From positions 53,152 through 117,151 of the forward strand of contig JAVBVS010000007.1 of assembly GCA_036677805.1 (NCBI GenBank): a stretch of 64,000 nucleotides of DNA. The letters run 5' to 3'. Both the position numbers and the translations under genes were made by a program. Positions 44,598 through 53,541 of this stretch are shown piece by piece. Origin of the DNA: SIG78 sp036677805. Its GTDB lineage: Bacteria; Verrucomicrobiota; Lentisphaeria; Victivallales; Victivallaceae. Each line of letters starts with the position of its first letter. Position 1 is the stretch's first letter. Under the pieces are notes generated by a model. That model did no database searches. It had not been told where the DNA came from and was given only the letters and a program-made list of their open reading frames with translations.

Positions 44598-44890
44598 ACT
44601 CTCCTCCTTCGGAAATCAATCATTCCCGTTTCACGATTTTTCATCGGCTGCAGATTCGACCATCAGAAAAAAATGATTTCGGATTCACCGTTCTTCACGG
44701 GTATGAGAGTGTTCTCCCTTTGGAAAAGACGCCGGCGCGACCTGCCGCTGAACAGTTTCTTTGAATTTCATCTGCCTTTTTCGCTTGCAAATTCCAAGAT
44801 AAATACCGATTGTCCATCAATGTCGGCATCGGTTGCGGAACGTGTCGAGGCACTCGCCAACGGATGTTTCCCATGGAATTATTCTTTTTG
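44598..44890 (-). other. Leader region between the LacI-type operator and the 53-codon ORF
   Basis: About 293 nt of presumed 5' leader. A 59-codon frame opens at the ATG at 44875 (MGNIRWRVPRHV...) but has no SD and no recognisable content, so I do not call it a gene. No terminator or known riboswitch is seen. Confidence 0.4.
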
Positions 44891-44904
44891 CGCTACCGGT
44901 AGCG
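44891..44904. promoter_or_regulatory. Palindromic LacI-type operator CGCTACCGGTAGCG
   Basis: A perfect 14-bp palindrome with central CCGG, the form LacI-family proteins bind (compare the gluconate operators with TTACCGGTAA). It sits at +1 to +14 of the predicted minus-strand promoter at 44912-44940 that would read the 53-codon ORF, the LacI gene and the EamA gene. Confidence 0.6.
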
Positions 44905-44911
44905 TAACCGG

Positions 44912-44940
44912 AATATACCCGTGTTTTCGACGAATTGCAA
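44912..44940 (-). promoter_or_regulatory. Sigma-70 promoter of the LacI-EamA operon
   Basis: On the minus strand TTGCAA (44940-44935), exactly 17 nt, then TATATT (44917-44912). The predicted start is near 44905, adjacent to the palindrome. Confidence 0.6.
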
Positions 44941-45335
44941 GCTGAAATCAAAAAATGTTTTGAATTTTGTGACGGATGTGATTTGAAAAAGTAAATGGTG
45001 TGTCCGAAAAACAGCGCGAGCGTAACATCATGGGAGTATTGTCTTTTTTGTAAGATATTGGTTTATGCCGATTTTCAACAAGAAAAGCAACTGTTTCAGA
45101 TTGCTGTATCGTCCAATCAATCATCCATCTTGGCCGATACCGGGAAAATTCCTTTCACCGTTGCGGATGGCATTCTGCCCGGCCCGGCGGCTTTGCGGCA
45201 GTCGGGATGACAGCGCTTGGCCTCGGCATATTTTCATGCCAAGGCATGAGATGGTGAAGCGGGATATCGTCCGTGCGCCGTCAAGTGGGGCGTGGCGCTG
45301 GGCGTATTTTCGATGGCGCAAAAAAGATGTCGACT
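44941..45335. other. Intergenic stretch with no convincing gene
   Basis: Several short open frames exist on both strands, but none has an SD, a recognisable motif or consistent codon use. The base composition changes abruptly in the middle (AT-rich to about 45130, GC-rich after), as expected for joined fragments. Confidence 0.4.
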
Positions 45336-45460
45336 TTATTTCTCCATGTTGACGGTCACCTTCAGTTCCTCCCTGTTGGGCTCGTTGGGGATGCCGCATA
45401 CCTGCCAGCGGCTGCCGTCATAAAGATACAGGTAATCAGCGCTGAGGTCGTGTCCGCCGT
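45336..45460 (-). pseudogene. C-terminal remnant of an unidentified gene
   Basis: The minus-strand frame ends GGHDLSADYLYLYDGSRWQV...EELKVTVNMEK at the TAA at 45336. It reads like genuine protein, but upstream sequence keeps its character only if the frame shifts (DCVAYHRDRGEDMRIA lies in another frame). No start is present. I take it as a broken gene tail of unknown origin. Confidence 0.3.
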
Positions 45461-45614
45461 TGCGGCGGTTGCGTCGATGTTCCGGTAGGGCCTCGCTATC
45501 CGCATGTCCTCGCCCCGGTCGCGGTGGTAGGCGACGCAGTCTGCCAGTTTCGGCTTCAGCTAAAAATGTGATAAATTAAGAGAGTCACAGAAAGGGATCA
45601 ACGATGGGTACCAA

Positions 45615-46742
45615 GGTCAGCGGATTCTTGCACAAGAGACACTGGTGATCTTGGACGAAATCCAAACGTGTCCGCGGGCGCTGAACTCGTTGAAATACTT
45701 TTGCGAAGAAGCGCCGGAATATGCCATAGCCTCGGCTGGATCACTGATCGGAATTGCCCTTGCCGCCAAAGAAGGGTTTCCGGTTGGCAAAGTTGATATA
45801 ATGGAACTGACGCCATGCTCATTCAAAGAGTATCTCCAAACCATCGACCCCATACTGACAGAATACATTAAGAAGATTCCTTTGGAACCTTTGCCGGAAG
45901 CATTCGCGATAAAGTTGAGCGGATATTTACGAGAATATCTTGCCGTGGGCGGAATGCCGGCTGTTTTGACCGCCTTCATGGAGACGCATGACATTGGGAC
46001 GACGGAGAAAGTCCTTGATTCCGTTCTGCAAGCGTATGAATCTGATTTTTCCAAACACATTCCCGCGAAAGACATTCCAAAACTTTTCATGATTTGGAAT
46101 GCCATCCCCTCGCAGTTTGCCAAAGAGAACCGGAAATTTATCTATGGCGAAGTTCGCAAGGGAGCCAGGGCGAAAGACTTGGAGGACACGTTGCAGTGGC
46201 TGTTAAATGCGTCCATGGTTCGCAAAGTTGATCTTGCGGAAGTTCCGGAACCGCCATTGACTGCTGTTGCCGATCGCAAGACTTTCAAACTGTATCCCAC
46301 CGATGTCGGAGTATTGCGAAAGCTGGCCAAATTGTCGCCATCGGTGATTTTGAACAGTCAGGATATATTCTCGGACTTCAAAGGAAAACTGGCGGAAAAC
46401 TTCGTCTTGGAACAATTGTGCGCCATGGGGATTTCACCGATTTGCTATTGGTTCAATCCCGCCGGTCGAGCCGAGGTGGGCTTTCTCATTCAAGATAACG
46501 ATATCGTAATCCCTGTGGAAGCCAAGTCAGGATTGAGCCTGAACGTAAAATCTCTTAAGATTTTTCGTGAGAGATACAACCCGCCCATAGCAATACGTTG
46601 TAATCTGCTGCTGCAAAGCGAATTGCCGATCGGCAAAATCGCGGCGCGCTGCGGCTTTTGCGACCACAGCTATTTTTCGCTGCAATTCCGCGGCCGGATG
46701 AAAATGACGCCGGGCGATTTCCGCCGCGGCGAAGCGGTATGA
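45615..46742 (+). pseudogene. Truncated DUF4143 ATPase joined to the tail of an AraC regulator
   Basis: The open frame starts in the middle of an AAA_14/DUF4143 ATPase: GQRILAQETLVILDEIQTCP is the Walker B region, and the Walker A half is missing. It continues normally through ASAGSLIGIAL, the DUF4143 nuclease-like part (LAENFVLEQLCAMGISPICYWFNP, VEAKSG) to KIFRERYNPPIAIR. Near 46600 it switches without a stop to LLLQSELPIGKIAARCGFCDHSYFS...MTPGDFRR, the last helix-turn-helix of an AraC regulator. Neither half can work as in its family. The joint suggests deletion or insertion followed by recombination. An in-frame GTG at 45645 is the only start near the homology. Confidence 0.75.
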
Positions 46743-46774
46743 GATTGGAAACGTGATCTATCAAGTACTGTCGT

Positions 46775-46835
46775 CAATATGCCCCCCTCAACCTTTAAAA
46801 ATTTTCGTGTCTTTTCGAGTCTTTCGTGGTTAAAA
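46775..46835. repeat. Imperfect short repeats of the TTTCGTGGTTAAAA type
   Basis: Between the chimeric gene and the ROK gene lies a run of near-copies: TTTTCGTGTC, TTTTCGAGTC, TTTCGTGG, then TTAAAA. Period is about 10 nt. Similar TTCGTGTCTTTCGTGG intergenic strings are familiar from many bacterial genomes and are of unknown role. Confidence 0.35.
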
Positions 46836-46868
46836 TTGGGTTGTGGGCGCCAGCTCGACCCCAAGTCC

Positions 46869-48044
46869 TTAAAGGTATTTCGTATCTTCAAAGACTTTCC
46901 GGACGAGGAGTGACGCGGCGCCGAGAGCCGCGCTTTCCCTCCAGAAATCGGATTTGCTGATGCTCATTTCCTCGCGAAAAGCGGGGAATACATATTGGTC
47001 AATGCTTTCATTGACCGTTTTGAAGAAGTGTTCTCCGAGCTGAAGCATTTCTCCGGTCAGGATGACTTTGTCGGGGATCAGGAAGTTGATCTGGTTGGCG
47101 ATGGCCAGTCCCAGCCAGCGTGCACAGTCTTCGATGATTTCTTTGAAATCATCCTTGCCGGAGGAATAACTTTTTACGACTTCAACAAATTTCAGTTTTG
47201 GGGATTTTTTCAGTGTGCGTGCTTTTTGTTCAATGACTCCGATGGAGCAGAGTGTTTCGAGGCATCCTCTTTTTCCGCATACGCAAACTTCTCCGTCGAT
47301 CTTGTAAACCGTATGTCCCAGTTCGCCGACATTGGAGTATTTGCCAAAGACGATTTGTCCATCAAATACGGTGGCGCAACCAATTCCGGCACCGGCATCG
47401 AACAGGAGAAAGCTGCCGCGTGTCGGCGCATGGTTGAACCAGATCTCGTGGAGTGCGCGGGCATAGGTGGCATCCGTAATCTGAACAGTCAAAGCAAAGT
47501 TTTCCGCGAAAAATTTGCGGATATCGAAATAATCCAGAGCGGGACAGGCTGCGACATTGCCCAAAACTCTGCTTTCGCCGGAAAAGGGGCCGAATGTCGC
47601 AATGCCAACCCCAAGAAGCTTTTCTTCTTCACATACGCCCAGAAGCCGTCTGGCGACCAGTTCGAGGGAATGAACGAATTCTTCAATGCCAAGCTGCTCA
47701 CTGAGAAAAATTTCTTCCCGGACGAGAATGTGTCCTTTCAAATCGGTCAGTATGCCGGTGATCCGATGGGGAGACAGTTCAATCCCGATCGCCTTCTTCC
47801 AATCCGCGATCAATTCAATCCGCTCCCGCGGACGCCCCCCGTTGGATTCGAGTAGCCCGGCCGGTTTCAATATCCCTTTTTCAATCAGTTCACGGGTAAT
47901 CCGGGTGATCGCCGTGCCCGGACAATTCAGCTCCCGGGCCAACTCCACGCGCGAAAGCAGATCACGGGTTCGGAGCACATTCAGGGCGGAAAGCGTGTTG
48001 CGCAAACGGATGTTCTTTAACTGCAAAAGCCCTCGCGCGCACAT
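46869..48044 (-). CDS. ROK-family transcriptional regulator (NagC/XylR type)
   Basis: 391-aa repressor. The N-terminal winged helix is NTLSALNVLRTRDLLSRVELARELNCPGTAITRITRELIEKG. A ROK sugar-kinase-like domain follows, with GVGIATFGPF, LFDAGAGIGCATVFDG, GELGHTVYKIDGEVCVCGKRGCLETLCS (the CxCGxxGCxE zinc motif) and IPDKVILTGEM. The ATG at 48044 begins where the family does. An in-frame ATG at 48128 would add 28 residues with no family match. It is divergent from the aminotransferase gene and probably regulates it. Confidence 0.85.
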   Translation of the reverse strand: MCARGLLQLKNIRLRNTLSALNVLRTRDLLSRVELARELNCPGTAITRITRELIEKGILKPAGLLESNGGRPRERIELIADWKKAIGIELSPHRITGILTDLKGHILVREEIFLSEQLGIEEFVHSLELVARRLLGVCEEEKLLGVGIATFGPFSGESRVLGNVAACPALDYFDIRKFFAENFALTVQITDATYARALHEIWFNHAPTRGSFLLFDAGAGIGCATVFDGQIVFGKYSNVGELGHTVYKIDGEVCVCGKRGCLETLCSIGVIEQKARTLKKSPKLKFVEVVKSYSSGKDDFKEIIEDCARWLGLAIANQINFLIPDKVILTGEMLQLGEHFFKTVNESIDQYVFPAFREEMSISKSDFWRESAALGAASLLVRKVFEDTKYL

Positions 48045-48206
48045 GCCAATATAACTCTTTTCTTTTCTCTTGATAATAAATTGGCCGAAAAACAACCCGG
48101 ATGAACAGCGCAAATGGCCAACTTGCATCGCTTCTTAAACCCGCAATACAAAAGACTGATCAATCATTAATCTATAATAAATTTTTTATTTTTCAAGAAA
48201 AACAAC

Positions 48207-48234
48207 TTGACAAGAGCAAAATTGCTTATATAAT
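48207..48234 (+). promoter_or_regulatory. Consensus sigma-70 promoter of the aminotransferase gene
   Basis: TTGACA (48207-48212), 16 nt, TATAAT (48229-48234): both hexamers are perfect consensus, the best promoter in the window. Such a strong promoter normally needs repression, and an inverted repeat sits in its spacer. Confidence 0.75.
48216..48227. promoter_or_regulatory. Inverted repeat AGCAA-AA-TTGCT in the promoter spacer, probable ROK operator
   Basis: A 5+5 inverted repeat centred between the -35 and -10 boxes. A dimer bound here would exclude RNA polymerase. The nearest regulator gene is the divergent ROK repressor. Confidence 0.5.
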
Positions 48235-48295
48235 AATTAAGTGAAAATAAGTTTCCCCCAATTTTTCGAACGAATAATAACGAACAGGAGTTGAG

Positions 48296-49576
48296 ATGAA
48301 CGCATCAGGGAATGTTTCCGGCAAGTTGGCGATCGATGGTGGAATTGCGTTGAATGTTGAGTCTTTTCCGTTGTGGCCTTCGTTTTCGGAGAAGACGTAT
48401 CGGATGCTGTCGGAGCCTTTGCGGACGGCGAAACTGAATTACTGGAGCGGGCCTTACGGGAAGAAATTTGAGAAGGATCTTGCCGATTGGCATCAGGCAA
48501 ACCATTGTGTAACCACGGTCAATGAGCATGGCGCATTTCATTTGGCGCTGTCATCGCTGGGGGTAAATTCGGGTGATGAAGTGATCTGTCCTTCATATAT
48601 CTATTTCCCTCCGATCTTTTCGATTTTGCAGCTGGGAGCCATACCGGTATTTTCCGATGTTGACTGTTCTCATACTCTTGATCCGAAAGTCATCGAGGAG
48701 AAAATTACGGATCGGACGAAAGTGATTATCGTGGCCCACATGTACGGGATTGTGGCGGATATGGGGGCCATCATGACCATTGCCCGGAAGCATGGTCTGT
48801 ATGTTCTTGAAGACTGCACGGAATGTTTTGGCGGGCTTTACAAAGGCCAAAAAACAGGCACGATTGGGGATGTGGGCTGTTTCAATCTGTGTCATACGAA
48901 GCATCTGGTCACCGGCGGGGAAGGTGGCGCGATCATCACCGACAATCCGGACATCTACCAGGCCTGTTTTTCCTTGCGGGATTACGGTTTTGACACCAGC
49001 AACGGTCTGGATATGATCAAAGAGGAACAGCAACATTTATATATTCACAACCGCATCGGCAGCAACTACCGGATGACAGAAATTCAATCTCTGATCGGTT
49101 CCTGCGAACTCGAACGGATGGATTCATGGAATCTGCCGATACGCAGAAGAAACGGTCAATATCTGATTGATGCCCTGAAAGATCACCCGCTTGTTCTGCA
49201 CATCCCATTTGACAGTGAGGAACGGCAAAATTCGTTCTGGTGGGCGCCCTTTGTTCTTGATCTCGATAAATTGCAAGTTTCCTTGAAGCAATTTCTCGCG
49301 GCCATGGTTGCTGAAGGTGTTCCTGTATACGGTCCCTTGTGGCCGGAATTGTACAAGGAGGAAGTTCTGCGGGCGAAACGCGGCTGCGGCCCGGACAATT
49401 ACCCGTTCAATACCCCGGCAGCAGCGAGGATGGACTATGCCAACATGGAGTGCGCCAACGCAAAATGGCTGGCGGAAAGAACCATTTCATTCTTTGCGCA
49501 TCCGATCTATGAAATCAGCCATCTGGAAAAATATGTGGCTGCATTCAATAAGGTCGCCAAAGCATACATGAAATAA
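48296..49576 (+). CDS. DegT/DnrJ/EryC1/StrS-family PLP aminotransferase
   Basis: 426-aa PLP enzyme of the sugar-nucleotide aminotransferase family. PYGKKFEKDLADWHQANHCVTTVNEHGAFHLALSSLG is the N-terminal substrate region, EDCTECFGGLYKGQKTG holds the PLP aspartate (LEDCTE), and the Schiff-base lysine is in CHTKHLVTGGEGG. AGGAG precedes the ATG by 7 nt. These enzymes transaminate ketosugars of surface glycans or scyllo-inosose-like cyclitols; the last would fit a ROK-regulated catabolic role. The substrate is not decided. Confidence 0.88.
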   Translation: MNASGNVSGKLAIDGGIALNVESFPLWPSFSEKTYRMLSEPLRTAKLNYWSGPYGKKFEKDLADWHQANHCVTTVNEHGAFHLALSSLGVNSGDEVICPSYIYFPPIFSILQLGAIPVFSDVDCSHTLDPKVIEEKITDRTKVIIVAHMYGIVADMGAIMTIARKHGLYVLEDCTECFGGLYKGQKTGTIGDVGCFNLCHTKHLVTGGEGGAIITDNPDIYQACFSLRDYGFDTSNGLDMIKEEQQHLYIHNRIGSNYRMTEIQSLIGSCELERMDSWNLPIRRRNGQYLIDALKDHPLVLHIPFDSEERQNSFWWAPFVLDLDKLQVSLKQFLAAMVAEGVPVYGPLWPELYKEEVLRAKRGCGPDNYPFNTPAAARMDYANMECANAKWLAERTISFFAHPIYEISHLEKYVAAFNKVAKAYMK

Positions 49577-49885
49577 GAATCGACAGAAGAAATTTGCCAA
49601 AAGAGTCACGGCAAGGGAAAAGGAGCAGATCATACAGTTGGAAAAATTTACCGAGCAGGGGATCGAACATCAGGAAAAGAGTACCCGCTAAAAAGCGGAT
49701 TCATCGGCTTATGAGGTTGAATAACCTGCCGGCTTCCAAGGTTCGGAAGATTTCAGGCTCGGCTATATTTTCGAGTTTTTTGAGATTTGCGACTGGCAAG
49801 CGAGGGAAAGCCGTGCTATATAACATTAAGAGTCATTTTTTTGTCATTGGGAACGTGATATCGGGTTGTGAAGCCGGGACCGGGA
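49577..49885. other. Intergenic region without a gene
   Basis: 309 bases between the aminotransferase and the glycan operon. A 141-codon plus-strand frame (49594-50019) runs across it and into the next gene in another frame; it has no SD and no family features, so it is rejected. A small hairpin CCGCTAAAAAGCGG is near 49690. A TATATAAC near 49815 may be part of a promoter, but no -35 is convincing. Confidence 0.4.
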
Positions 49886-52207
49886 ATGCTGCATCGCGTA
49901 CTTTTTTTGTGTTTATTGCTGTTGCTGCCGGTTGCCCGGGCGGAACAATGGTTTGTCGAGGCGAAGACCGGCAGCCGTCAGGCAGTCGCCGCCGACGGGG
50001 AGGGGATTTTCGCCGTTGAAGTCGAGCTGCCGGAGTCTCTGCTGGTCTACAGCGAGCCGGACCGCCGGAGCTTCCGTCCGCAGGAGTCGGCATTCCGGCG
50101 ATATTATACCGTCGAGTTGCAATATGCGAGCGTGGAAAAGCAGCCGCTGGCGGTAAAGCTTTTCTTCAAGACCAAGGAGGGTTACTTTTTTCAAAGCGCG
50201 GCAGAATTTCAACTGACGCCCAATGTCTGGCAGACGCTACGGATCGATTTGACCGCTCCGGCCCGGACGCTCGAACCGGTCGGACACGACTGGCAATGGT
50301 GCGATCTGACGGCTGCGACCGTTTTCAATGCCGGAGTCAAGTGTTACAGCGACACGCCGCGCCGAGGACGGCTACTCTGGAAAGCGCCGCGTTTTGAGGG
50401 CGAACGACCGGAAACGACGTTGACTGTCGAGCAATGGACGCTGCCGTCGAAAATCGAGAAAAACCGGCGCTTCGACAGCCGTTTCCGTTTGAGCCGGGAA
50501 TATTTCAACGCATTCGATCCCGAAGAGATTCAGGTTGACTTCGAGGTACGGCGTTCTTTTGAGGAAACCGGACGGCGCTTTCCGGCCTTCTATACGCTTG
50601 ACTACAGGAATGAACTCAGTTTTACGCGCGAAACCTGGTATCCGACGGGCGCGCCTTACTGGAGTTTACGCTATTTGCCGCAAACCACCGGCGCGCACTT
50701 CATCCGGCTTCATGTCCGGGATCGCAAGTCGAGCATCACGACCCCGTGGCGGAATTTCACGGTGATGGATTCCAAGCTGCCGGGGCCGGTCGGAATCCAT
50801 CCCGAAAACCCGCGATATCTGCGCTTTGCCGACGGTACCCCCTTCTGGCCGATCGGGATCAACATGCACACTAATATCGATTTGCGCAGCGAGCAGACCT
50901 TTCAATTCGGCCATCGCCCCGATCGCGGCATCGCGGACTATCAGGATTACTTCGAGGCCGCGGGCTCAAACGGGGTGAATTCGGTGGAAATTTGGCTGGC
51001 GAGCTGGTCGCTGGCCATCGAGTGGAACATGCTCAATTTCGGCATGTACGGTGTCGGGCGCTACAATCTGATGAATGCCGCCAAGCTGGATCTGCTGCTG
51101 GAATTGGCACGGGAAAATGGTATTTATGTCCATCTGACGCTTGACAATCACGGCAAAATTTCCTCCCGCACCGATCCCGAATGGGCCTTGAATCCGATGA
51201 ATCTTAAAAGCGATTATGTCGCGGCCAACGGCGGCTTCCTGGAGCATGCCACTCAATTTTACAGCAATGAGGAGGCCTGGAAGTGCTACAGCCGCCGCAA
51301 CCGTTATCTGGCCGCGCGTTACGGCGCGGATCCGACGATCTGGGGCGTAGAGCTGTGGAGCGAAGTCGATCTTACCGATGATTTCCGGGCGCACTACGAC
51401 GACAAAAGCGCGCTGCGCTGGCATGAACGCGCCGCCCGAGAGTGGAAGTCGCTGGCTAGTGCCCGGCATCTGATGACCACCCACGTCTGCGGCACCTATC
51501 ATCGCAATATTCATTATCAGGAGCTGTGGAAGCTGCCCGAGCTTGATTATGTGGTCGGCGATGGCTACCGCGACGCCAAGCATCAGATCGTCGATTTTTT
51601 GCAGGGAGGCAGCCAGGCGATTAAGAAAACGTTTCCCGGCAACCCCTATATCGTCACCGAATATGGCGGCACACCGGGCGCCGGGGCTTTCGGTAACATC
51701 CGGGCCGACATTCATGGCGGGATCTGGAGCGCTTTTTTCCTTGAATACGCGGGCACACCATTGCTCTGGTGGCATGATTTCATCCATGTGCATCAACTTT
51801 ACGGTCACTATCGCGGGCTGGCGGAATTCATCAGGGATATCGATCGGGCCGATCCGGCGTTGAATCCGGTGCCGGTCACGGTGTCGGCCAAGGAGGCGCA
51901 GGCTTTGGCGCTGGCGGCGCCGGAGCAGTTTTACGCCTGGATTGTCGAGTGTGGAGCGATGCGCAACTACCCGGATAAGCCCGATCAGGCGGCCAAACGT
52001 TCGGGTTTGCGGCTGGCCGCGCCGGATTTGAAGGTGCTCAAGGCGGGGCGATACCGGGTCGATTTTTACAATACGGTGACCAACGAAAGTATGGGCAGCG
52101 CAGAAATCGATTACGCGGGAGGTGCGCTGGAGCTGGATTTGCCGGAAATGCAAATCGACATGGCGTTGAAAATGCGCCCGGCCGCTCCGAAGGGGGGGGC
52201 GAAATGA
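49886..52207 (+). CDS. Secreted GH5/DUF5060-like glycoside hydrolase
   Basis: 773-aa exported enzyme (signal peptide MLHRVLFLCLLLLLPVARA). Residues 20-180 form a beta domain, and residues 200-300 resemble the DUF5060 fibronectin-like module (FDPEEIQVDFEVRR... HFIRLHVRDRKS). A cellulase-type barrel follows from FADGTPFWPIGINMHTNIDL. The candidate acid/base glutamate is in IWGVELWSEVDL (usually NE, here SE), and the nucleophile is in YIVTEYGGTPG. The ATG at 49886 is chosen because the signal peptide begins there. It overlaps the next gene by 4 nt (ATGA). Confidence 0.78.
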   Translation: MLHRVLFLCLLLLLPVARAEQWFVEAKTGSRQAVAADGEGIFAVEVELPESLLVYSEPDRRSFRPQESAFRRYYTVELQYASVEKQPLAVKLFFKTKEGYFFQSAAEFQLTPNVWQTLRIDLTAPARTLEPVGHDWQWCDLTAATVFNAGVKCYSDTPRRGRLLWKAPRFEGERPETTLTVEQWTLPSKIEKNRRFDSRFRLSREYFNAFDPEEIQVDFEVRRSFEETGRRFPAFYTLDYRNELSFTRETWYPTGAPYWSLRYLPQTTGAHFIRLHVRDRKSSITTPWRNFTVMDSKLPGPVGIHPENPRYLRFADGTPFWPIGINMHTNIDLRSEQTFQFGHRPDRGIADYQDYFEAAGSNGVNSVEIWLASWSLAIEWNMLNFGMYGVGRYNLMNAAKLDLLLELARENGIYVHLTLDNHGKISSRTDPEWALNPMNLKSDYVAANGGFLEHATQFYSNEEAWKCYSRRNRYLAARYGADPTIWGVELWSEVDLTDDFRAHYDDKSALRWHERAAREWKSLASARHLMTTHVCGTYHRNIHYQELWKLPELDYVVGDGYRDAKHQIVDFLQGGSQAIKKTFPGNPYIVTEYGGTPGAGAFGNIRADIHGGIWSAFFLEYAGTPLLWWHDFIHVHQLYGHYRGLAEFIRDIDRADPALNPVPVTVSAKEAQALALAAPEQFYAWIVECGAMRNYPDKPDQAAKRSGLRLAAPDLKVLKAGRYRVDFYNTVTNESMGSAEIDYAGGALELDLPEMQIDMALKMRPAAPKGGAK

Positions 52208-53535
52208 GGTGGAAACAGCTACTGTCCCTGTCGGCAATCTGCTTTTGCGTCATGCCGATGGCGTTGCAGGGCGCGAACGCCGTCAAAGCGGAAGCGGTGG
52301 GCGCGTTTCATACCACCAAGGACGACCGTTTGATCCTGATGCGTGTTTATACCGAGCCCGCTGCGCCGGAAACAGTTTGGCTGGAGCCGGATGCACTGTG
52401 GAAAAGTACGGAATTGATCGTGCCGGCGGCGCCGGAGGCCAAGGTGGAGATCCCATATCGCATCGGCGATAACACCGGGATGCTGACGGTGACCGCGCCC
52501 AAGACTCATGCGCGTTTCTTCACGCTGGATCAGGGCATAAATCTGTTTGCACCGTTTCTGGTGCGGCGCGGCGATCCGGCCGATATTTTTGCCGAATGCT
52601 GGAGCCGCTGGGAGCTGCCGATGCGTTTTATCTGGACGAGAACGGTTTCAACACCACTGCCGGGAGTGGTGGACCAGCGGGAATTGCTGTTGCTGGATCC
52701 CCGGAAAAGTGACCGGGAAATGCGCTTTACACCAGGTGAATTCCACCGGGAAAAAATTATTTTCAACAGCGCCGCGCTGCCAGATGCAAACTGGGAATGC
52801 ATTTTTACGCTGGCTTTGCCCGGAATGGATTTTTTGCAGCGTAAGGTTCGCTTCATCCCGGTACATGAGTTGCCGGTATTGAGCGTGGCCCCCAACGGCC
52901 AGCTGGTCGATGAGGCGGGTAATCTGGTGGTGCCAGTACTGGCGGAGCGCACTTTGGCGGCGCAACGCACCTGGGAGTTGCCGCGCCGCTTGTGGAACGA
53001 CAATCTGCCGGTGCATTCCGCCACGGTGATCGGCTGCAATTTCGGGACCGGGGAACATACCTTGGCCGGGCAGTTGCGGCGCAAGCGCACCGGATTGCAG
53101 TTCCTTCCGTGGAATTCCGCTGCGGCCGGCATCGCCGAAGTGGCCGAAGCGGTCAATATTCTGGGTTGTCAGCCGACCCAAGCGGTGACGATTCTGGTGC
53201 CGCCCCGGAGTATTCGTCTGGGCGGCGATCGGGAGTGGCTCAACTATCTGGCGTTGCTGGATGAGGTTGCCCGGAGCTCGGCGACGGTGCGCAAGGTGAC
53301 GCTGGCGCTGCTGCCAGCGGAGCCGAACATGCCAGAATCGGAGGAGTTTTTAAGCGGCGTGCGCCGTTTGGGGCGCAACAGCGACACGGTAATTCTGGAA
53401 TTGGATCTGCTGTGGAACCCGCCGAACCGTGAGGAATGTTTCCGGGAGATGCCCGGCGAGGAAAGTTGGCGCAACGCTTTGCCGGTTCAGGCGGTGGATG
53501 AACTGGCGGATATTTTGAACCGGAAGGCATTTTAA
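52204..53535 (+). CDS. Secreted protein of unknown function in a glycan operon
   Basis: 443-aa exported protein (signal peptide to about residue 25, ALQGANA). Residues 30-240 are beta-rich. The C-terminal 200 residues alternate strands and helices (VHSATVIGCNFGTGEHTLAGQL, TQAVTILVPPRS, TVRKVTLALLPAEPNMPESEEFLSGVRR, DTVILELDLL) and vaguely resemble an SGNH-hydrolase-like fold, but I see no clear GDS or DxxH motif. It overlaps the upstream hydrolase by 4 nt and ends 6 nt before the GT2 gene, so the three act together. Possibly a glycan-modifying or accessory protein. Confidence 0.7.
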   Translation: MRWKQLLSLSAICFCVMPMALQGANAVKAEAVGAFHTTKDDRLILMRVYTEPAAPETVWLEPDALWKSTELIVPAAPEAKVEIPYRIGDNTGMLTVTAPKTHARFFTLDQGINLFAPFLVRRGDPADIFAECWSRWELPMRFIWTRTVSTPLPGVVDQRELLLLDPRKSDREMRFTPGEFHREKIIFNSAALPDANWECIFTLALPGMDFLQRKVRFIPVHELPVLSVAPNGQLVDEAGNLVVPVLAERTLAAQRTWELPRRLWNDNLPVHSATVIGCNFGTGEHTLAGQLRRKRTGLQFLPWNSAAAGIAEVAEAVNILGCQPTQAVTILVPPRSIRLGGDREWLNYLALLDEVARSSATVRKVTLALLPAEPNMPESEEFLSGVRRLGRNSDTVILELDLLWNPPNREECFREMPGEESWRNALPVQAVDELADILNRKAF

Positions 53536-53541
53536 AATACC

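Noticed and set aside
44424..44945. 173-codon plus-strand frame antisense to the LacI leader
   Set aside because: No SD or family features; the minus strand carries a better-supported promoter, operator and ORF.
49594..50019. 141-codon plus-strand frame after the aminotransferase
   Set aside because: No SD, no recognisable motif, and it runs into the signal-peptide region of the real hydrolase gene in another frame.
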